DNA of 33,865 bases from M55B127 sp035269185 (GCA_964430875.1 CAYSHP010000020.1:1-33865), one strand, 5' to 3'; numbered from the stretch's first letter, positions 8,685-17,804 are shown. The notes: generated by a model not told the origin, from the letters alone. Made by a program: numbers and translations.

Positions 8685-10394
8685 TTATTTTAATTTAGAA
8701 AGAAAATCATTAATTTCCTCTTCATAATTATCTAAAGAGACTTCGAAGTCTTCACCGGTTTGTCTGTTTCTGACCTCTAAAACATTATTATTTAAAGATC
8801 TAGACCCCACTGTAATTCTAATTGGAATACCTATTAAATCAGCATCATTAAATTTGACGCCGGCTCTTTCATCTCTATCATCTATTAATACTTCAATACC
8901 GTTATCACTAAAATTATTGTATATTTCTTCGGCTGTCTCCTGCACCTCTTCACTATTACCTAAAGGTAGGATTATAATCTTATAAGGAGCAATTGCTTTA
9001 GGCCAAATGATGCCATTTTCATCATTGCTCTGTTCAATTGCAGCGGCTACAATTCTGGTTATACCAATACCGTAACTACCCATTACAACCGGTTGAGCTT
9101 TACCATTCTCATCTAAATAAGTAGCCCCCATACTTTCACTGTATTTTGTACCTAATTTAAAAATATGACCAACTTCAATACCAGGTTGAATTTCTAAAGA
9201 ACCTGTTTTACACTCTGGACAGATGTCAGCTTCTTTAACAGTTCTTAGTTCAATATATTGATCTACTTGAAAATCACGCCCTGGATTTACATTGTCAAAG
9301 TGCTTATCTTCAATATTGGCTCCACAAACTGCATTTCTCATCTGTTTAATTCTAGGATCAGCTAGTATTTGATAATCTTTAATACCAACTGGACCGATAA
9401 AGCCAGGTTTTACACCAAATACTTCTATAATTTCTTCTTCACTGGCTGGTTCTAAAGTAGTTGCCTGTAAATAATTACTTAATTTAACTTCGTTTAATTG
9501 ATCATCACCGCGTACTAAAACAACTACTAATTTATCATCAGCTTTCATGAGCATTGTTTTTATCATTTCTGAACCATCTATAGAAAGAAAATCCTCTAAC
9601 CCTTCAATTGTTTTAACATCTGGTGTATCTATTACTTTTCTTTCCTTTTGATCTTCATCAATAACCTCTTTTTCATCAAAAGAAGAAGCTAGTTCTGTAT
9701 TTGCAGCATAATGGCAGTTATCACAAACTGCTATATCATCTTCACCTGATTCAGCAATTACCATAAATTCATGGGAGTCTTTTCCACCCATTGCCCCACT
9801 ATCTGCCTTTACAACCCTGGTTTTTAAGCCGAGTCTTTCAAATATTTTTACATAAGCATCATACATTTCTTGATAACTTTCATCTAAGCCTTCATAATCA
9901 GTATCCATACTATAGGCATCTTTCATGATAAATTCGCGGCCTCGCATCACACCAAACCTTGGTCTTATCTCATCTCTTACTTTGGTTTGAATTTGATAAA
10001 GGTTGAGGGGAAGATCTTTATATGACCTTACCTCATCTTTAATAAGATCAGTTATGACTTCTTCATGGGTTGGTCCCAAGCAGTATTCATGCTCTTTTCT
10101 ATCCTCAAATTTGATCATAAGAGGACCAAACTTCTGCCAGCGATTAGATTCTTTCCAAATTCTTGAACTCTGCATTACTGGCAAGAGCACTTCCTGGGAA
10201 GTAGTTTTATCCATTTCTTCTCTTACTATGTTTTCTATCTTTTTAATCACTTTATAACCCAGGGGTAAATAAGAAAAAATTCCTGGACTTAACTTTCTCA
10301 TCATACCTGCTCTTAACATCAACTGATGACTTTTTATTTCAGCTTCAGCAGGTGTTTCTTTTAAGGTGGGTAGATATAGTTTTGACATTCGCAT
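8685..10394 (-). CDS. proS: Prolyl-tRNA synthetase, bacterial type
   Basis: Charges tRNA-Pro with proline in the cytoplasm. It is 569 residues, normal for the bacterial form. Class II catalytic motifs are visible (FSYLPLGYKVIKKIE near 40, PTHEE near 108, RPRFGVMRGREFIMKDAYS near 140-158, and GSYGIGITR near 440). The region about 230-400 is the INS editing domain that hydrolyses Ala-tRNA-Pro. The C-terminal anticodon-binding domain includes IDDRDERAGVKFNDADLIGIP. The ATG at 10394 has GGAG 10 bases upstream; a second ATG at 10388 is an alternative. It starts 3 bases after the ispG stop. Confidence 0.97.
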   Translation of the reverse strand: MRMSKLYLPTLKETPAEAEIKSHQLMLRAGMMRKLSPGIFSYLPLGYKVIKKIENIVREEMDKTTSQEVLLPVMQSSRIWKESNRWQKFGPLMIKFEDRKEHEYCLGPTHEEVITDLIKDEVRSYKDLPLNLYQIQTKVRDEIRPRFGVMRGREFIMKDAYSMDTDYEGLDESYQEMYDAYVKIFERLGLKTRVVKADSGAMGGKDSHEFMVIAESGEDDIAVCDNCHYAANTELASSFDEKEVIDEDQKERKVIDTPDVKTIEGLEDFLSIDGSEMIKTMLMKADDKLVVVLVRGDDQLNEVKLSNYLQATTLEPASEEEIIEVFGVKPGFIGPVGIKDYQILADPRIKQMRNAVCGANIEDKHFDNVNPGRDFQVDQYIELRTVKEADICPECKTGSLEIQPGIEVGHIFKLGTKYSESMGATYLDENGKAQPVVMGSYGIGITRIVAAAIEQSNDENGIIWPKAIAPYKIIILPLGNSEEVQETAEEIYNNFSDNGIEVLIDDRDERAGVKFNDADLIGIPIRITVGSRSLNNNVLEVRNRQTGEDFEVSLDNYEEEINDFLSKLK

Positions 10395-10397
10395 TTC

Positions 10398-11471
10398 TTA
10401 CTCACTCCTCATCATTTTAATTTCTTCAATTAAAGTCTCAATTATTTCTTTTTCTTTAACTTTTTTAATAACTTGTCCTTTTTTAAATAATAGGCCTGAA
10501 TTTTTACCACAGGCTATTCCTAAATCTGCTTCTCTTGCTTCCCCAGGACCATTCACCTCACAACCCATTACAGCAACCGTTAGTCCCTCTGTAAAATATT
10601 TATCATATTCTTTAATTCTATCTTTAATTTCACTAGTTATCTTTTCTAAATCTACATTAGTTCTTCCACAAGTAGGGCAGGAGATAATGTTTATTCCTCT
10701 ATTTCTAATTTTTAAATTTTTTAAGATCTCATATGCAGTATATACTTCTTCAAGGGGATCTCCGGTTAAAGAAACTCGCATTGTATCTCCATAACCATTA
10801 TTTAATAAAAGCCCTAAACCAACTGAAGATTTAATAATACCCTCTTTCCCACTACCGGCTTCTGTTATACCGATATGAAAAGGATAATCAACTTCTTTAC
10901 TTAGCAGTTGATGAGCTTTAAAAGTCATTAAAACATCAGTGGACTTCATTGATATTATAATATCATGAAAGTTTAGATCTTCTAATATTTTAACATGTTT
11001 TAAAGCACTTTCAACCATACCTTCTGCAGTAGGCTTGCCAAATTTATTCAATATTTCTTTCTCAATAGATCCAGAATTTACACCGATTCTAATCGGAATA
11101 TTTTTCTCTTTGGACCTTTTTACTACCTCAGTTATTTTTTTCTTATCCCCAATATTACCAGGATTTATTCTTAAACCATCTATTCCTTCTTTTATTGCCA
11201 ATAAAGCTAAATTATGATCAAAGTGTATGTCTGCTATTAGAGGTATGCTAATCTTTTCTTTTATTTTTGACAAAGATTTGGCTGCTTTTTTATCAGGTAC
11301 TGCTACTCTGATAATTTCACAGCCTGCTTCTTCTAAACGGTGAATCTGATTTACAGTTTCCTTTACATTATCTGTCTTTGTATTAGTCATAGACTGGACA
11401 GTAATCGGGTGATTACTGCCCACTCCTACATCTTTATAAAATATATTTTTTGTTTTTCTTCTTTTACCCAT
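10398..11471 (-). CDS. ispG: 4-Hydroxy-3-methylbut-2-enyl diphosphate synthase (IspG)
   Basis: Iron-sulphur enzyme of the MEP isoprenoid pathway that reductively converts methylerythritol cyclodiphosphate to HMBPP. It is 357 residues. The TIM-barrel half begins VGVGSNHPITVQSMTNT. The C-terminal half has the 4Fe-4S ligands CPTCGRT and MGCEVNGPGEA. GGAG lies 8-9 bases before the ATG. It lies 14 bases after rseP and supplies the same pathway as dxr upstream, so two MEP enzymes are in one operon with uppS, which consumes isoprenoid precursors. Confidence 0.97.
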   Translation of the reverse strand: MGKRRKTKNIFYKDVGVGSNHPITVQSMTNTKTDNVKETVNQIHRLEEAGCEIIRVAVPDKKAAKSLSKIKEKISIPLIADIHFDHNLALLAIKEGIDGLRINPGNIGDKKKITEVVKRSKEKNIPIRIGVNSGSIEKEILNKFGKPTAEGMVESALKHVKILEDLNFHDIIISMKSTDVLMTFKAHQLLSKEVDYPFHIGITEAGSGKEGIIKSSVGLGLLLNNGYGDTMRVSLTGDPLEEVYTAYEILKNLKIRNRGINIISCPTCGRTNVDLEKITSEIKDRIKEYDKYFTEGLTVAVMGCEVNGPGEAREADLGIACGKNSGLLFKKGQVIKKVKEKEIIETLIEEIKMMRSE

Positions 11472-11485
11472 ATATTATTTCTCCT

Positions 11486-12559
11486 CTAAAAGAAGTTACG
11501 AGCAATATCATTATAGATTATAAATAACATCAAGATCATGAGTAATACAAATCCAATTAAATGGACAAAACCTTCTTTTTTGGGATCAACAGGTTTACCT
11601 CTAATCAATTCTATTGCAATAAAGAGGATTCTTCCCCCATCCAGAGCTGGTAAAGGCAGTAGATTTATAATTCCTAAGTTAATTGAAATTATGGCTGTCC
11701 AGTTCATAACATTAATTATCCCATTACGGGCAGCTTGTCCGATGATAGAAGCTATCATCACTGGACCTCCTAAACCTTCCATTGACCTATTAGAAATCAT
11801 CTGAATAAATCCATTAATTGTAAGATAAAAGACTCTCCATCCTTGTACAGCAGCCCGCTGTATAGAAGCAAAAAAACCGATGTTTTCACGGATAACCTTG
11901 GGATAAATTCCTATAATATTAACACCCATTTCTTCATTGCGAATCGGAGTAATATTAAATGTTTTATTTTCACCATCTCTCTGTATCACAATTTCTAAAG
12001 GTTCAAGTTCGGAATTATGAATAACATTTGTCATATCTTCCCAATTTTGAATTTGTTGACCTTCTATTTCAACTATCTTATCTCCTGGTAATAAGCCTGC
12101 TTCAGAAGCTGGTTTACTAGGATCTAATTCTCCAATGATAGCTTGATTAGAAGTATCAACTGGTAATCCAGCAAAGTTAAAAATCAAAAAGAAAATTAAA
12201 AGCGCTAACATAAAATTCATAAAAGGACCCATAAAAATAACTGCAAACCTTTTCCACATTGATTTTTGGTGGAAACATCTACCATTTGCTTTAGCTTCAT
12301 TATAGGTCTCTATATCTTCTTCATCATCATCTTCGTCAGGTATGAATTCTCCAGTCATATTACAAAATCCGCCCAAAGGAATTGCTCTAATTGAATATAC
12401 TGTTTCTCCCCATTGTCGTGAGAGAAGTTTGGGACCAAAACCTAAAGCGAACTCTTCGACTCTTATATCACTTAATTTAGCAGTTATATAATGGCCGAAT
12501 TCGTGTATAAAAATTAATATTCCCAGTACAACTATAAAACTGAGAATAGTAGTAATCAT
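11486..12559 (-). CDS. rseP: Site-2 zinc metalloprotease RseP/RasP
   Basis: Membrane-embedded M50 protease that cuts transmembrane substrates such as anti-sigma factors and leftover signal peptides. It is 357 residues. The first membrane segment carries HEFGH (19-23), the zinc site. A PDZ domain follows (about 130-200, with AGLLPGDKIVEIEGQQIQNW). A C-terminal membrane region has PLPALDGGR, supplying the third zinc ligand. About four membrane segments are visible. AAGGAGG precedes the ATG and overlaps the dxr stop, so translation is probably coupled. The place between dxr and ispG is standard for Firmicutes. The substrate is not evident from this window. Confidence 0.95.
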   Translation of the reverse strand: MITTILSFIVVLGILIFIHEFGHYITAKLSDIRVEEFALGFGPKLLSRQWGETVYSIRAIPLGGFCNMTGEFIPDEDDDEEDIETYNEAKANGRCFHQKSMWKRFAVIFMGPFMNFMLALLIFFLIFNFAGLPVDTSNQAIIGELDPSKPASEAGLLPGDKIVEIEGQQIQNWEDMTNVIHNSELEPLEIVIQRDGENKTFNITPIRNEEMGVNIIGIYPKVIRENIGFFASIQRAAVQGWRVFYLTINGFIQMISNRSMEGLGGPVMIASIIGQAARNGIINVMNWTAIISINLGIINLLPLPALDGGRILFIAIELIRGKPVDPKKEGFVHLIGFVLLMILMLFIIYNDIARNFF

Positions 12560-12560
12560 A

Positions 12561-13712
12561 TTAAACTACCTCCTTAACAAAATTTCTGGCCCATTCATCT
12601 ATTTCTATAATTTGTTCGATACTTGGTTTATCAATTTTTTGATGAGCCTCAATTGCTTGTTTTATTACTTTTGGAATTTGTACAAATTTTATCTTTTTAT
12701 TTAGTAAACGATCAACAGCCTCTTCATTGGCAGCATTTAGGACTACGGGATAACTGCCCCCTTTTCTGCCAGCTTCAAAGGCAAGCTTTAAACATGTGAA
12801 TTTATCATAATCGGGTTTTAAAAATTCTAATTTACCCTGTTTGACTAGATTTAAAGGTTTACCAATCCCTTTTTTAATATTTGGATACTCAATAACATGT
12901 TGGATAGGCATTTTCATATCAGCTACACTCATCTCTGCATAAATAGAACTATCAATAAGTTCAATCATAGAATGTATTATACTCTGTGGATGTATTATTA
13001 CTTTTATTTTATCATATCCCACATTGAATAACCAATGTGCTTCTATTACTTCTAAACCTTTATTCATCATTGTAGCGGAATCAATTGTAATTTTACTACC
13101 CATATCCCAGTTAGGATGGTTTAAAGCTTCTTTAACAGTTACCTTTTTTAGGTTCTCTTTACTTTTATTAACAAAAGGACCGCCCGAAGCGGTTAAAATA
13201 ATATTCTTTAATTCATTTTTGGAATGCTTCTCAAGCAGCCTAAAGATAGCATTATGTTCACTATCAATAGGAAGTAACATATTCTCACTTTCAATTTGTT
13301 TTAACTTCTCTTTAACAAGATGTCCTCCAATTACCAAACTTTCTTTATTAGCTAAACCTAATTTAGTACCTTCATCAATAGTATTTAAAGTGGGAATAAG
13401 CCCGGAAGCACCTACTAAAGCATTTATTACCAGGTCAATATTAACAAGTTTTACTATCTCATTAAGCTGTTTTTTACCTGCTAAGACTTCAATATTATCA
13501 TCTTTTAAATTAAATTTTACTTGCTTGGCACTATCCTTATCAGCCATGACAACATATCTCGGTTGATACTTTTTAGCCTGTTTGGTAATCTTTTCAACAC
13601 TACGATTAGCAGTTAGAACATCAACATTCCAATCTTCTTTTATAAAATCAAGCACTTCTAAAACTTGGGTTCCAATTGAGCCGGTGGAACCTAATAATAT
13701 TAAATTTTTCAT
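12561..13712 (-). CDS. dxr: 1-Deoxy-D-xylulose-5-phosphate reductoisomerase
   Basis: First committed enzyme of the MEP pathway, making methylerythritol 4-phosphate with NADPH. It is 383 residues, full length. The NADPH-binding loop GSTGSIGTQ is at 8-16. The catalytic region has NKESLVIGG, PIDSEHNAIF and ASGGPF, and the flexible loop with HPNWDMGSKITIDSATMMNKGLE is intact. The gene starts 12 bases after the cdsA stop with AGGAGG upstream and ends one base before rseP starts. Confidence 0.97.
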   Translation of the reverse strand: MKNLILLGSTGSIGTQVLEVLDFIKEDWNVDVLTANRSVEKITKQAKKYQPRYVVMADKDSAKQVKFNLKDDNIEVLAGKKQLNEIVKLVNIDLVINALVGASGLIPTLNTIDEGTKLGLANKESLVIGGHLVKEKLKQIESENMLLPIDSEHNAIFRLLEKHSKNELKNIILTASGGPFVNKSKENLKKVTVKEALNHPNWDMGSKITIDSATMMNKGLEVIEAHWLFNVGYDKIKVIIHPQSIIHSMIELIDSSIYAEMSVADMKMPIQHVIEYPNIKKGIGKPLNLVKQGKLEFLKPDYDKFTCLKLAFEAGRKGGSYPVVLNAANEEAVDRLLNKKIKFVQIPKVIKQAIEAHQKIDKPSIEQIIEIDEWARNFVKEVV

Positions 13713-13724
13713 ATTATTTGCCTC

Positions 13725-14510
13725 CTAATTTAAAAACAATGTTAAGAAAAAATATGTAAAAGGTATTGTAAAAAGGAGGCTGTCAAATCTATCTAATATT
13801 CCTCCATGTCCAGGAATTATATTACCAGAATCTTTAACACCTGCTGCTCTTTTAATTGCAGATTCAAATAAATCCCCTGCGATTGCAACAAATGGTAATA
13901 ATACAGCATAGATTAACCATAAACCGTTAAAAACATTTAAATAAAGGGTGATGGCTAACACAAAAAGAAATGAAACTGCTATACCCCCTAGAGCCCCTTC
14001 TACTGTTTTATTTGGACTTATGCGCGGTGCCATCTTTAATTTACCATAATATTTACCAACAAAATAAGCTCCAATATCGGTTAACCAGGTACCTATTAAG
14101 GCTATCCATAGACCAAATTTAAAGTCTAGATTTCTTAAATAGATAAAATATATTAATCCAAAAACAATATATATAATACCAAATAAATTTAAAGAAGTCG
14201 TATTTACAATATGATTTAAATCATTATTTCTAAAACTATCATAGAAAAAAACCATTAAAACAAGTATAAATAAGTACTCAATTGGAAAATCAATCTTATA
14301 TATCAGATTCAGATAGGAAACAACTAAAAATAAAATACTAGTGATTAATAAAGAAATATAACTATCATGTTTAGTAATCTGATTAAATTCTTTTAAACCA
14401 ACAGCTGTAATTAGAGAAATTAATATAAAAAAAGGTAAATGTCCCCAGCTAATTATTCCGATAAAAATTAATATGCCTACTATACTGCTTATCACTCTTT
14501 TTAATAACAT
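13725..14510 (-). CDS. cdsA: Phosphatidate cytidylyltransferase (CDP-diglyceride synthase)
   Basis: Integral membrane enzyme making CDP-diacylglycerol from phosphatidate and CTP, the branch point to acidic phospholipids. It is 261 residues with about seven or eight hydrophobic segments. The signature lies at RISPNKTVEGALGG and continues with GDLFESAIKRAAGVKDSG and LPGHGGILDRFDS-type residues (here IIPGHGGILDRFDSL). I place the start at the ATG at 14510, giving MLLKRVISSIVG as in other CdsA proteins. An ATG at 14528 and a TTG at 14534 in frame are alternatives that would overlap uppS. The chosen ATG lies one base past the uppS stop. Confidence 0.93.
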   Translation of the reverse strand: MLLKRVISSIVGILIFIGIISWGHLPFFILISLITAVGLKEFNQITKHDSYISLLITSILFLVVSYLNLIYKIDFPIEYLFILVLMVFFYDSFRNNDLNHIVNTTSLNLFGIIYIVFGLIYFIYLRNLDFKFGLWIALIGTWLTDIGAYFVGKYYGKLKMAPRISPNKTVEGALGGIAVSFLFVLAITLYLNVFNGLWLIYAVLLPFVAIAGDLFESAIKRAAGVKDSGNIIPGHGGILDRFDSLLFTIPFTYFFLTLFLN

Positions 14511-14511
14511 A

Positions 14512-15222
14512 TTAGTTATCAGCTCCATTATCAAGTGCTCCGAACTTTCTTTTTCGGTTCGAAAAGTCTTTTAAAGCTTTTTCTAATTCTTTTTTATCAA
14601 ATTCGGGCCAATATTTCTCGGTAAAATATAATTCGGCATAGGCAGATTCCCATAAAAGGAAATTACTTATTCTTTTTTCTCCCCCAGTTCGGATAATATA
14701 TTCTACATTGGATATATTTGGATTGTATAATTTTTTATTAAATAATTTTTCATCTATATCATTTCTGCTTATCTCAGAGTCTGTTTTTATTTTTTTTACT
14801 ACATCAATTATTTCAGCTCTTCCCCCATAGTTAAAAGCAATATTTAGTTCTAATTTTTTATTATCCTTGGTTAACTCTTCGATCCATTCAATTGTCTCAA
14901 GAAGTTTACTATCTAATTTATCTCTTCTGCCAATTATATTAACTTTTACATCTTGCTCATCAAGTTCTTCTGCCTCATTTTCAATTGTATTTCTAAAAAG
15001 AGTCATTAGGTATTGAACTTCTTTAGGAGGCCTTTTCCAGTTTTCAGTTGAAAAAGCATACACAGTTAGGCTGGGAATCTCCTTTTTTATAAATTCTTCA
15101 ACCATAGTTTTTAAGGTATCCACACCCTTTTTATGACCATATGTGCGCGGTTTATTTTTACTTTGAGCCCAACGTCCGTTGCCATCCATTATTATTGCTA
15201 TATGGGAAGGTAAGTTCTGCAT
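14512..15222 (-). CDS. uppS: Undecaprenyl diphosphate synthase
   Basis: cis-Prenyltransferase that extends farnesyl diphosphate with isopentenyl units to make the lipid carrier for peptidoglycan. It is 236 residues. The substrate-binding HIAIIMDGNGRWAQ is at 7-20. Later motifs include TVYAFSTENWKRP, NIAFNYGGRAEI, and the C-terminal RTGGEKRISNFLLWESAYAE and FTEKYWPEF. The ATG has AAGGAGG about 8 bases upstream, just after a hairpin (15248-15272). It is the entry to the uppS-cdsA-dxr-rseP-ispG lipid and isoprenoid run. Confidence 0.97.
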   Translation of the reverse strand: MQNLPSHIAIIMDGNGRWAQSKNKPRTYGHKKGVDTLKTMVEEFIKKEIPSLTVYAFSTENWKRPPKEVQYLMTLFRNTIENEAEELDEQDVKVNIIGRRDKLDSKLLETIEWIEELTKDNKKLELNIAFNYGGRAEIIDVVKKIKTDSEISRNDIDEKLFNKKLYNPNISNVEYIIRTGGEKRISNFLLWESAYAELYFTEKYWPEFDKKELEKALKDFSNRKRKFGALDNGADN

Positions 15223-15247
15223 TTTTGACCTCCTTAAATATTAATAA

Positions 15248-15272
15248 CCCCTCTATAAATCTTATAGAGGGG
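15248..15272 (-). terminator. Perfect hairpin between the frr-linked small gene and uppS
   Basis: CCCCTCTATAA (15248-15258) and its exact complement (15262-15272) form an 11-base-pair stem with a 3-base loop. It begins 2 bases after the stop of the 64-residue gene. On the minus strand it is followed by TTATTAATATTT, a broken U-run, and then the uppS ribosome binding site. It is probably a weak intrinsic terminator or an mRNA-stabilising or attenuating hairpin. On the plus strand no U-run follows. Confidence 0.6.
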
Positions 15273-15274
15273 AA

Positions 15275-15469
15275 TTACTCATAATCTTCATAAGAATATA
15301 TAATTATATCCTTATCCTCTTTTCTAATTATCTTCAAAATGATTTTGTTCCCTCTACCAACTTTGTCATGAGGAGGCTGGTATTCTCTTAGTTCATAATC
15401 TCTATTCTCTGGAAGATTTTTTATATAATCATCAGGAGTTTCTAAAAGATATTTGTCTAGTTGAACCAT
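15275..15469 (-). CDS. Unrecognised 64-residue protein coupled to frr
   Basis: I do not recognise this family. It encodes 64 residues without membrane segments, Cys or His-rich motifs. It is rich in charged residues and Tyr (DYIKNLPENRDYELREY, then a KIILKIIRKEDKDIIIYSYE strand-like end). The beta-rich C-terminal half could be a small barrel, but that is a guess. Its ATG overlaps the frr stop as TAATG, a typical arrangement for translational coupling, and a hairpin follows its stop at once. Length, coupling and strand support a real gene. Nothing shows its function. Confidence 0.72.
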   Translation of the reverse strand: MVQLDKYLLETPDDYIKNLPENRDYELREYQPPHDKVGRGNKIILKIIRKEDKDIIIYSYEDYE

Positions 15470-16026
15470 TATACTTCCATGATCTCTTCTTCTTTTTTAT
15501 CTACATAATCTTCAATTTTCTCAGTATAATCATCAGTTAGTTCTTGGAGATTATCAAGTGCACGGTAATAATTATCTTCAGAAATTTCTCCGTCTTCTTC
15601 TAAATCTTCAAGTTCTTCTTTAATATTATGTCTGATATTTCTTATATTAACTTTACCTTTTTCTGCTTTTTCATTTACTATTTTAACTAGTTCTTTTCTT
15701 CTTTCTTCGGTGAGTTTTGGAATATTAATTCTAATAACATTACCATCATTATTAGGTGTTAAACCTAGGTTTTCCTTCATAATGGCTTTTTCAATATTTT
15801 CAATAGCATTTTTGTCCCAGGGTTCAATTACCAATTGTCTGGGTTCAGGAGCTACCACCTTTGCCATTTGTTGAATAGGTGTTCTTGAACCATAATAATC
15901 AACTATAATGTTTTCTACCAGTGAAGGTCTAGCCCTCCCAGTTCTTACCGTATTTAAATCCTCTTTAGTGTTTTGAAAAGATTTTTCCATCTTTTTTTCA
16001 GCTTTCTTCGTTATTTTACCAATCAT
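15469..16026 (-). CDS. frr: Ribosome recycling factor
   Basis: Splits post-termination ribosomes together with EF-G. It is 185 residues, normal length. It shows the family features VRTGRARPSLVENIIVDYYG (about 27-46), TPIQQMA, EPRQLVIEPWDK and the C-terminal helix with RNIRHNIKEELEDLEEDGEISED. The ATG at 16026 has GGGGGA upstream. It lies 27 bases after pyrH, as in nearly all bacteria, and its stop overlaps the start of the following small gene. Confidence 0.97.
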   Translation of the reverse strand: MIGKITKKAEKKMEKSFQNTKEDLNTVRTGRARPSLVENIIVDYYGSRTPIQQMAKVVAPEPRQLVIEPWDKNAIENIEKAIMKENLGLTPNNDGNVIRINIPKLTEERRKELVKIVNEKAEKGKVNIRNIRHNIKEELEDLEEDGEISEDNYYRALDNLQELTDDYTEKIEDYVDKKEEEIMEV

Positions 16027-16053
16027 TTAACTTCCCCCTTAATGCAATAGATT

Positions 16054-16773
16054 TTATTTTACTACTGTACCTACATTCTCACCAATAATTGCTTTTTCAA
16101 TATTATCATAATCATCAAGACCAAAAACAATTAAAGGTATGTTATTATCCATGCAGAGTGAAATAGCTGTTGAATCCATTACTTTTAATGACTTATTTAA
16201 AACCTCAATATAAGTAAGTTTTTTATATTTTACTGCATTGTCGTTTTTAAGCGGATCATCATCATATACTCCATCAACATTTTTAGCCATAAGTATTGCT
16301 TCCGCAGATATTTCGGCTGCTCTTAGTGCAGCTGTTGTATCTGTTGTAAAAAATGGATTTCCGGTACCGGCTGCAAAAATTACTACTCTACCCTTTTCTA
16401 GATGCCTAATAGCCCTTCTTCTAATATATGGTTCAGCAATCTGTCTCATCTCAATTGCAGATTGAACTCTGGTTTCTAAACCATATTTTTCAATTGCATC
16501 CTGTAAGGCTAGGGCATTTATGACCGTGGCCAGCATTCCCATATAATCAGCTGTACCGCGATCCATACCTTTTGCAGAACCAGCTACTCCTCTAAAAATA
16601 TTTCCACCGCCAACTACAATAGCTATTTCCACATCGGTATCACTTACTATTTCATTAATTTTGCCAGCTACACTTTGTATGGTTAATGGATCAATACCAT
16701 AATCACGGTCACCAGCCAGGGCAGCCCCACTCAATTTTAACAAAACTCTGGAATATTTGGGTGTTCGAGTCAT
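16054..16773 (-). CDS. pyrH: UMP kinase
   Basis: Amino-acid-kinase-fold enzyme that phosphorylates UMP to UDP for pyrimidine nucleotide supply. It is 239 residues. It begins RVLLKLSGAALAGD (about 9-22), then VVGGGNIFRG (about 53), DYMGMLATVINALALQDA (about 77) and FAAGTGNPFFTTDTTAALRAAE (about 135). GGAGG lies 7 bases before the ATG. The gap to tsf is 106 bases and holds the tsf terminator and a sigma-H-like promoter, so pyrH probably starts a new transcript as well as receiving read-through. Confidence 0.97.
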   Translation of the reverse strand: MTRTPKYSRVLLKLSGAALAGDRDYGIDPLTIQSVAGKINEIVSDTDVEIAIVVGGGNIFRGVAGSAKGMDRGTADYMGMLATVINALALQDAIEKYGLETRVQSAIEMRQIAEPYIRRRAIRHLEKGRVVIFAAGTGNPFFTTDTTAALRAAEISAEAILMAKNVDGVYDDDPLKNDNAVKYKKLTYIEVLNKSLKVMDSTAISLCMDNNIPLIVFGLDDYDNIEKAIIGENVGTVVK

Positions 16774-16794
16774 TACTCTACCTCCAAGAAATAT

Positions 16795-16821
16795 ATTCTC
16801 GATTCCATATAAAAATCCTTT
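16795..16821 (-). promoter_or_regulatory. Sigma-H-like promoter before pyrH
   Basis: On the minus strand AAAGGATTT (16821-16813) is followed after 11 bases by CGAGAAT (16801-16795). The Bacillus sigma-H consensus is RnAGGAWWW, 11-12 bases, RnnGAAT. Only the first -10 base differs. It lies between the tsf terminator and the pyrH ribosome binding site and would give a short leader of about 15 bases. Its upstream half is part of a 16-base sequence shared exactly with the degV promoter. Confidence 0.5.
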
Positions 16822-16842
16822 ATTTGTATTTACATTGAAAAA

Positions 16843-16863
16843 GAGAACACCCAGGGTGCTCTC
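16843..16863 (-). terminator. Intrinsic terminator after tsf
   Basis: On the minus strand GAGAGCACCC (16863-16854) pairs with GGGTGTTCTC (16852-16843), extended by AAA/TTT pairs and followed by a run of T. One pair is G-U in minus-strand RNA but would be A-C in plus-strand RNA, which fixes the direction. It lies 17 bases past the tsf stop. Confidence 0.85.
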
Positions 16864-16879
16864 TTTTAAATACCATTAA

Positions 16880-17782
16880 TTACTCATTTTTATTAACTTC
16901 TGCCATTACTTCTTCAGCAAAGTCTTCTTGTTTCTTTTCAATTCCTTCACCTAATTCATAACGAACAAATTGTTTCACTTCAATATCAGATTCATCTAAT
17001 ACTTCTTGTACTTGCAAGTCAGTATCACGAATATATTCCTGCTCTAATAAACAAATTTGGGTATAAAATTTATTAATTTTACCTTCAACAATCTGATCTA
17101 AAATGTGTTCAGGTTTACCTTCATTTTTAAGCTGCTCTTTGATGATTGTTTTTTCTTTTTCAACTACTTCTTCGTCTACATCATCTCTACTTAAAAATTC
17201 AGGGTTACTTGCCGCGATATGCATACTAATATTTTTAGCTGTATTTAGAGCTTCTTCAGTTTGTTCACCTGAAAATTCAGCTAAAACACCAATTTTACCA
17301 TTTAAATGGATATAACCATAGAGGAATCCATCGGTTTCTATTTTTTCATATCTTCTTAATTTAATATTTTCACCAATACCAGCAATAGCTTCTTTGATAA
17401 TGGTCTCTACAGTTTTGTTTTCATCTTTAAACCATTTTTCAGCATTTAACTCATCTAAATTTTTAGCATTACTTAACATAATGTGCTCAGAAATACTTGA
17501 AACAAGGTCTTGAAACCTTTCATTCTTTGCAACAAAGTCAGTTTCACTGTTTACTTCAACAATAATACCTTTATCTCGCTCATCATTTATTAAAACATCT
17601 ACTAATCCTTCTGCAGCAACACGTCCAGATTTTTTGGCTGCTTCTGACATACCTTTTTCTCTTAAAAAATCTATAGCAGCTTCAATATCTCCATCAGTTT
17701 TGTCTAAGGCTTTTTTACAATCCAATACACCAGCACCGGTTCTTTCTCTTAATTCCTTGATATCTTTCATCGATTTAGACAT
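16880..17782 (-). CDS. tsf: Elongation factor Ts
   Basis: Nucleotide exchange factor for EF-Tu. It is 300 residues. The N-terminal UBA-like domain has IKELRERTGAGVLDCKKAL (about 8-26), followed by FLREKGMSEAAKKSGRVAAEG. The core has VEVNSETDFVAKNERF and later HIAASNPEFL. AAAGGAG precedes the ATG at 17782. It follows rpsB after 73 bases, most of which form a terminator-like hairpin, and no separate promoter is visible, so its expression probably depends on read-through. Confidence 0.97.
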   Translation of the reverse strand: MSKSMKDIKELRERTGAGVLDCKKALDKTDGDIEAAIDFLREKGMSEAAKKSGRVAAEGLVDVLINDERDKGIIVEVNSETDFVAKNERFQDLVSSISEHIMLSNAKNLDELNAEKWFKDENKTVETIIKEAIAGIGENIKLRRYEKIETDGFLYGYIHLNGKIGVLAEFSGEQTEEALNTAKNISMHIAASNPEFLSRDDVDEEVVEKEKTIIKEQLKNEGKPEHILDQIVEGKINKFYTQICLLEQEYIRDTDLQVQEVLDESDIEVKQFVRYELGEGIEKKQEDFAEEVMAEVNKNE

Positions 17783-17804
17783 TTTATCAACTCCTTTGTT
17801 TTAT

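Noticed and set aside
13024..13566. Long plus-strand open frame (180 codons) opposite dxr
   Set aside because: It is the reverse of a fully recognised dxr gene, has no ribosome binding site and no family likeness. The same holds for all other plus-strand frames in the window.
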